DNA from: JAAYKM01 sp964408155
GTDB lineage: Bacteria > Desulfobacterota > Syntrophia > Syntrophales > JAAYKM01
Length of the DNA: 7,710 nt
Direction of reading: 5' to 3'
Assembly (NCBI GenBank): GCA_964408155.1
Contig: CAYOYJ010000119.1
Location: 1 to 7,710, forward strand
Shown here: one piece after another, positions 5,877 to 7,710 of the stretch
Layout: the number at the start of each line of letters is the position of its first letter
How positions within the stretch are numbered: position 1 is the stretch's first letter
The notes under the pieces: model-generated
Told to the model about the DNA's origin: nothing
The model's database searches: none
The model's input: the letters and a program-made list of their open reading frames with translations, nothing else
Translations under genes and position numbers: made by a program

Positions 5877-7710
5877 TTGAGTCCTGTAGAATCCCTGTTG
5901 TTTTTGTTTATTGCGGTTGGGGCGGTGGGTTTTCTGTTCCGGAACCTGTACCGTTTGTTTGCGATGATATGTCTTGGGGGGGAAGAGAACCGATTTGACC
6001 GGTTATGGTCCCGGTTCCGCGGGATGCTGGTCTATGCTTTTGCGCAGGTCCGGGTGGTAAGCGAAGGGTTCGGCGTGAATCACCTGTTTCTGTTCTGGGG
6101 TTTCATGTTCCTCCTGCTCATGAATCTGGAATTTTTGATTTCGGGGATTTTCCCGCGGTTTTCCTTCTGGTTTCTGGGTGATTTTCCGTATGGGGTAATG
6201 CTGTTCATGGCGGATGTTATGTCGGTGGTGGTTCTGGTGTGCGTGGCCAACGCGGTGATCCGTCGAGTGTTTTTTAGACCGGCCCACATCGATCCGACAG
6301 CGGATGCCTTTGTGATCCTGGGTCTGGTTGCAGCGCTGATGATTGCCTATTTCGGTTATCATGCGAGCGAGATTCGCTTGGGCGAGAAAGAGATCGCTAC
6401 TTGGACGATGCCGGTGTCGTTTTTGCTGGCGCCGCTTTTCGAAGGGATGACGCCGGAGGACGCCCATGTGACGGCACGGGTGTTCTGGTGGATTCACGCT
6501 CTGGTTTTACTGTTTTTCATGAACTATCTGCCTTACAGCAAGCATATGCACATCCTGACAGCGATTCCGAATATATTTTTCCGGAGCGCGTCGTTTGTGA
6601 ATACGGTCCCGCGGATGATCTTCCGGCGTGGCGAACGATTCGGCGTGGCGAAGATCGTGCAGTACACGTGGAAGGACCTTTTGGATTTTCTGTCCTGCAC
6701 GGAATGCGGGCGCTGTCAGGCGGCGTGTCCGGCATATAACACGCAGAAGCCGTTGAATCCGCGTATGGTTATTCACGCGGGGAAACTGAACCTGCTGGCA
6801 AACGGCCGGGATATTTTGGCGGCCCGTCCCTATGATACAATTGCCCAAGCGCCGGATAAGGCGGAGATGTCGGTGGCGTTGATCGACAACCGGGATGAAA
6901 GCATTGCGGTGGATGCGATCTGGTCGTGTACCACCTGTGGGGCCTGCATGCAGAAGTGCCCGGTGTTCATTGAGCACGTACCGAAACTGATCGGCCTGCG
7001 GCGCCACCTGGTGATGGAAAAGGCGGCTTTTCCTGAAGAACTCATTGCCTTTTTCGAGAACTCGGAGCAGCGGTTCAATCCTTGGGGGATTGCTCCGAAC
7101 GAGCGTGATAAATGGGTTCATGATCGGGATATCAAGATTCTCTCTCACGGTGCCCAGGTGGAGTATCTGTTCTATGTGGGCTGTGCGGGTTCTTTCGATC
7201 CACGAGGCCGGATGGTGACACAGGCGGTAGGGAAAATTTTCAACGCGGCCCGGATCTCTTGGGGTGTTCTGGGCAATGAGGAAAAATGCTGCGGTGATTC
7301 CCTCCGGAGGCTGGGTAATGAATATGCCTTCGATATTTTGATGAAGGACAATATCGAAATGTTCCGGAAATACGGCATTAAAAAGATCGTTACGTACTGT
7401 CCCCACTGTTTCAGCACCCTGAAAAATGATTATAAGCAGTACGGTGTTGATTTTGAAGTGATGCACCATTCTCAGTTGATTCACAAACTGTTGCAGAGTG
7501 GGGTGATCAAGCTGAAAAATCATGAGGAATGCAGCATTACCTATCACGATTCCTGTTATCTGGGCCGGTACAACAACATTTACAAAGAACCGCGGGAAAT
7601 CATTGCGCGGGTATGTGCAGGCAAATCGCCGGTCGAGATGGCGCGGCACCACGCCGAAAGCTTCTGCTGCGGCGCGGGCGGCGGTCGGATGTGGCTGGAG
7701 GAGAACCAGG
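5877..7710 (+). CDS. membrane heme/iron-sulfur oxidoreductase, ETF:(methyl)menaquinone oxidoreductase (EMO) type, 3' end outside window
   Basis: This is a membrane protein expected to accept electrons from reduced EtfAB and reduce menaquinone. The TTG start is supported by AAGGAG five bases upstream; 611 codons are visible and the frame runs off the right edge. The N-terminal part (1-250) has about five hydrophobic helices (5-22, 68-92, 105-127, 143-162, 201-222) of the NarI-like b-type cytochrome kind, with His69, 162, 207, 223 and 225 near their ends as possible heme ligands. Two [4Fe-4S] motifs follow: CTECGRCQAACP (Cys274, 277, 280, 284) and CTTCGACMQKCP (Cys351, 354, 357, 361). Next is a complete CCG domain (Cys436, Cys471-Cys472, Cys508, Cys511) and most of a second (Cys560, Cys597-Cys598), whose final CXXC lies beyond the window. 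CCG domains are found in HdrB and related enzymes. Lying 55 bases after etfA, it is almost surely co-transcribed with it. An HdrD-like or glycolate-oxidase-like role is less likely given the membrane part and the neighbours. Confidence 0.92.
   Translation, partial: MSPVESLLFLFIAVGAVGFLFRNLYRLFAMICLGGEENRFDRLWSRFRGMLVYAFAQVRVVSEGFGVNHLFLFWGFMFLLLMNLEFLISGIFPRFSFWFLGDFPYGVMLFMADVMSVVVLVCVANAVIRRVFFRPAHIDPTADAFVILGLVAALMIAYFGYHASEIRLGEKEIATWTMPVSFLLAPLFEGMTPEDAHVTARVFWWIHALVLLFFMNYLPYSKHMHILTAIPNIFFRSASFVNTVPRMIFRRGERFGVAKIVQYTWKDLLDFLSCTECGRCQAACPAYNTQKPLNPRMVIHAGKLNLLANGRDILAARPYDTIAQAPDKAEMSVALIDNRDESIAVDAIWSCTTCGACMQKCPVFIEHVPKLIGLRRHLVMEKAAFPEELIAFFENSEQRFNPWGIAPNERDKWVHDRDIKILSHGAQVEYLFYVGCAGSFDPRGRMVTQAVGKIFNAARISWGVLGNEEKCCGDSLRRLGNEYAFDILMKDNIEMFRKYGIKKIVTYCPHCFSTLKNDYKQYGVDFEVMHHSQLIHKLLQSGVIKLKNHEECSITYHDSCYLGRYNNIYKEPREIIARVCAGKSPVEMARHHAESFCCGAGGGRMWLEENQ

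Noticed and set aside
5830..5880. 16-codon mini-ORF between etfA and the oxidoreductase, whose TGA overlaps the TTG start
   Set aside because: It is short, with a stop immediately upstream and no good ribosome binding site. The strong AAGGAG inside it serves the TTG start, so it is most likely chance.
6003..6497. 164-codon open frame on the minus strand
   Set aside because: It is antisense to the membrane helices of the oxidoreductase; the His/Arg/Gln-rich translation is typical of a shadow frame.
6507..7652. 381-codon open frame on the minus strand
   Set aside because: It lies opposite the oxidoreductase gene, whose cysteine motifs and helices prove the + strand is coding. The minus-strand translation shows no recognisable domain, and the G-ending codon bias removes stops on the opposite strand.
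1..7710. CRISPR arrays, tRNA or rRNA genes, insertion sequences
   Set aside because: No repeated spacers, cloverleaf-like segments, transposase motifs or terminal inverted repeats were seen.

Overview
The window looks like part of the chromosome of a strictly anaerobic, roughly 50% GC Gram-negative bacterium. The best guess is a Syntrophus-like (Syntrophales, former Deltaproteobacteria) syntrophic fatty-acid or benzoate oxidiser. The main reason is the trio at the right end: EtfB, an EtfA carrying an N-terminal ferredoxin domain, and a membrane-bound heme/iron-sulfur oxidoreductase of the ETF:(methyl)menaquinone oxidoreductase (EMO) type. This module is known from anaerobic acyl-CoA oxidisers. 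Placement is inferred from gene content, not from a search. All genes read on the + strand.

Left block (1-3266), signalling and housekeeping: the 3' part of a PAS-containing sensor histidine kinase (open at the left edge), then an NtrC/AtoC-type sigma-54-dependent response regulator, then the ribosome-assembly GTPase EngB. The regulator is split by a one-base frameshift at about 1815-1819, inside its AAA+ domain just after the Walker A motif. Joined across the shift it would be a normal receiver-AAA+-Fis HTH protein of about 472 residues. The 130-base gap between kinase and regulator is entirely open in the third frame. It forms a possible 44-residue ORF whose start overlaps the kinase stop and whose stop overlaps the regulator start.

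Middle (3267-3538): a 272-base AT-rich intergenic region. It holds a weak terminator-like inverted repeat, two copies of a 10-base repeat with a palindromic core (possible operator), a weak promoter-like stretch and the etfB ribosome binding site.

Right block (3539-7710), electron-transfer operon: etfB, etfA with fused 2x[4Fe-4S] domain, and the EMO-type oxidoreductase (611 codons visible, cut by the right edge). Electrons from acyl-CoA dehydrogenases would pass to EtfAB at the cytoplasmic face, then through the iron-sulfur/CCG domains and b-type heme of the membrane protein to menaquinone. No acyl-CoA dehydrogenase lies in the window. Codon use changes sharply at etfB, from mixed or C-ending codons to strongly G-ending codons, marking the operon as distinct from the left block.
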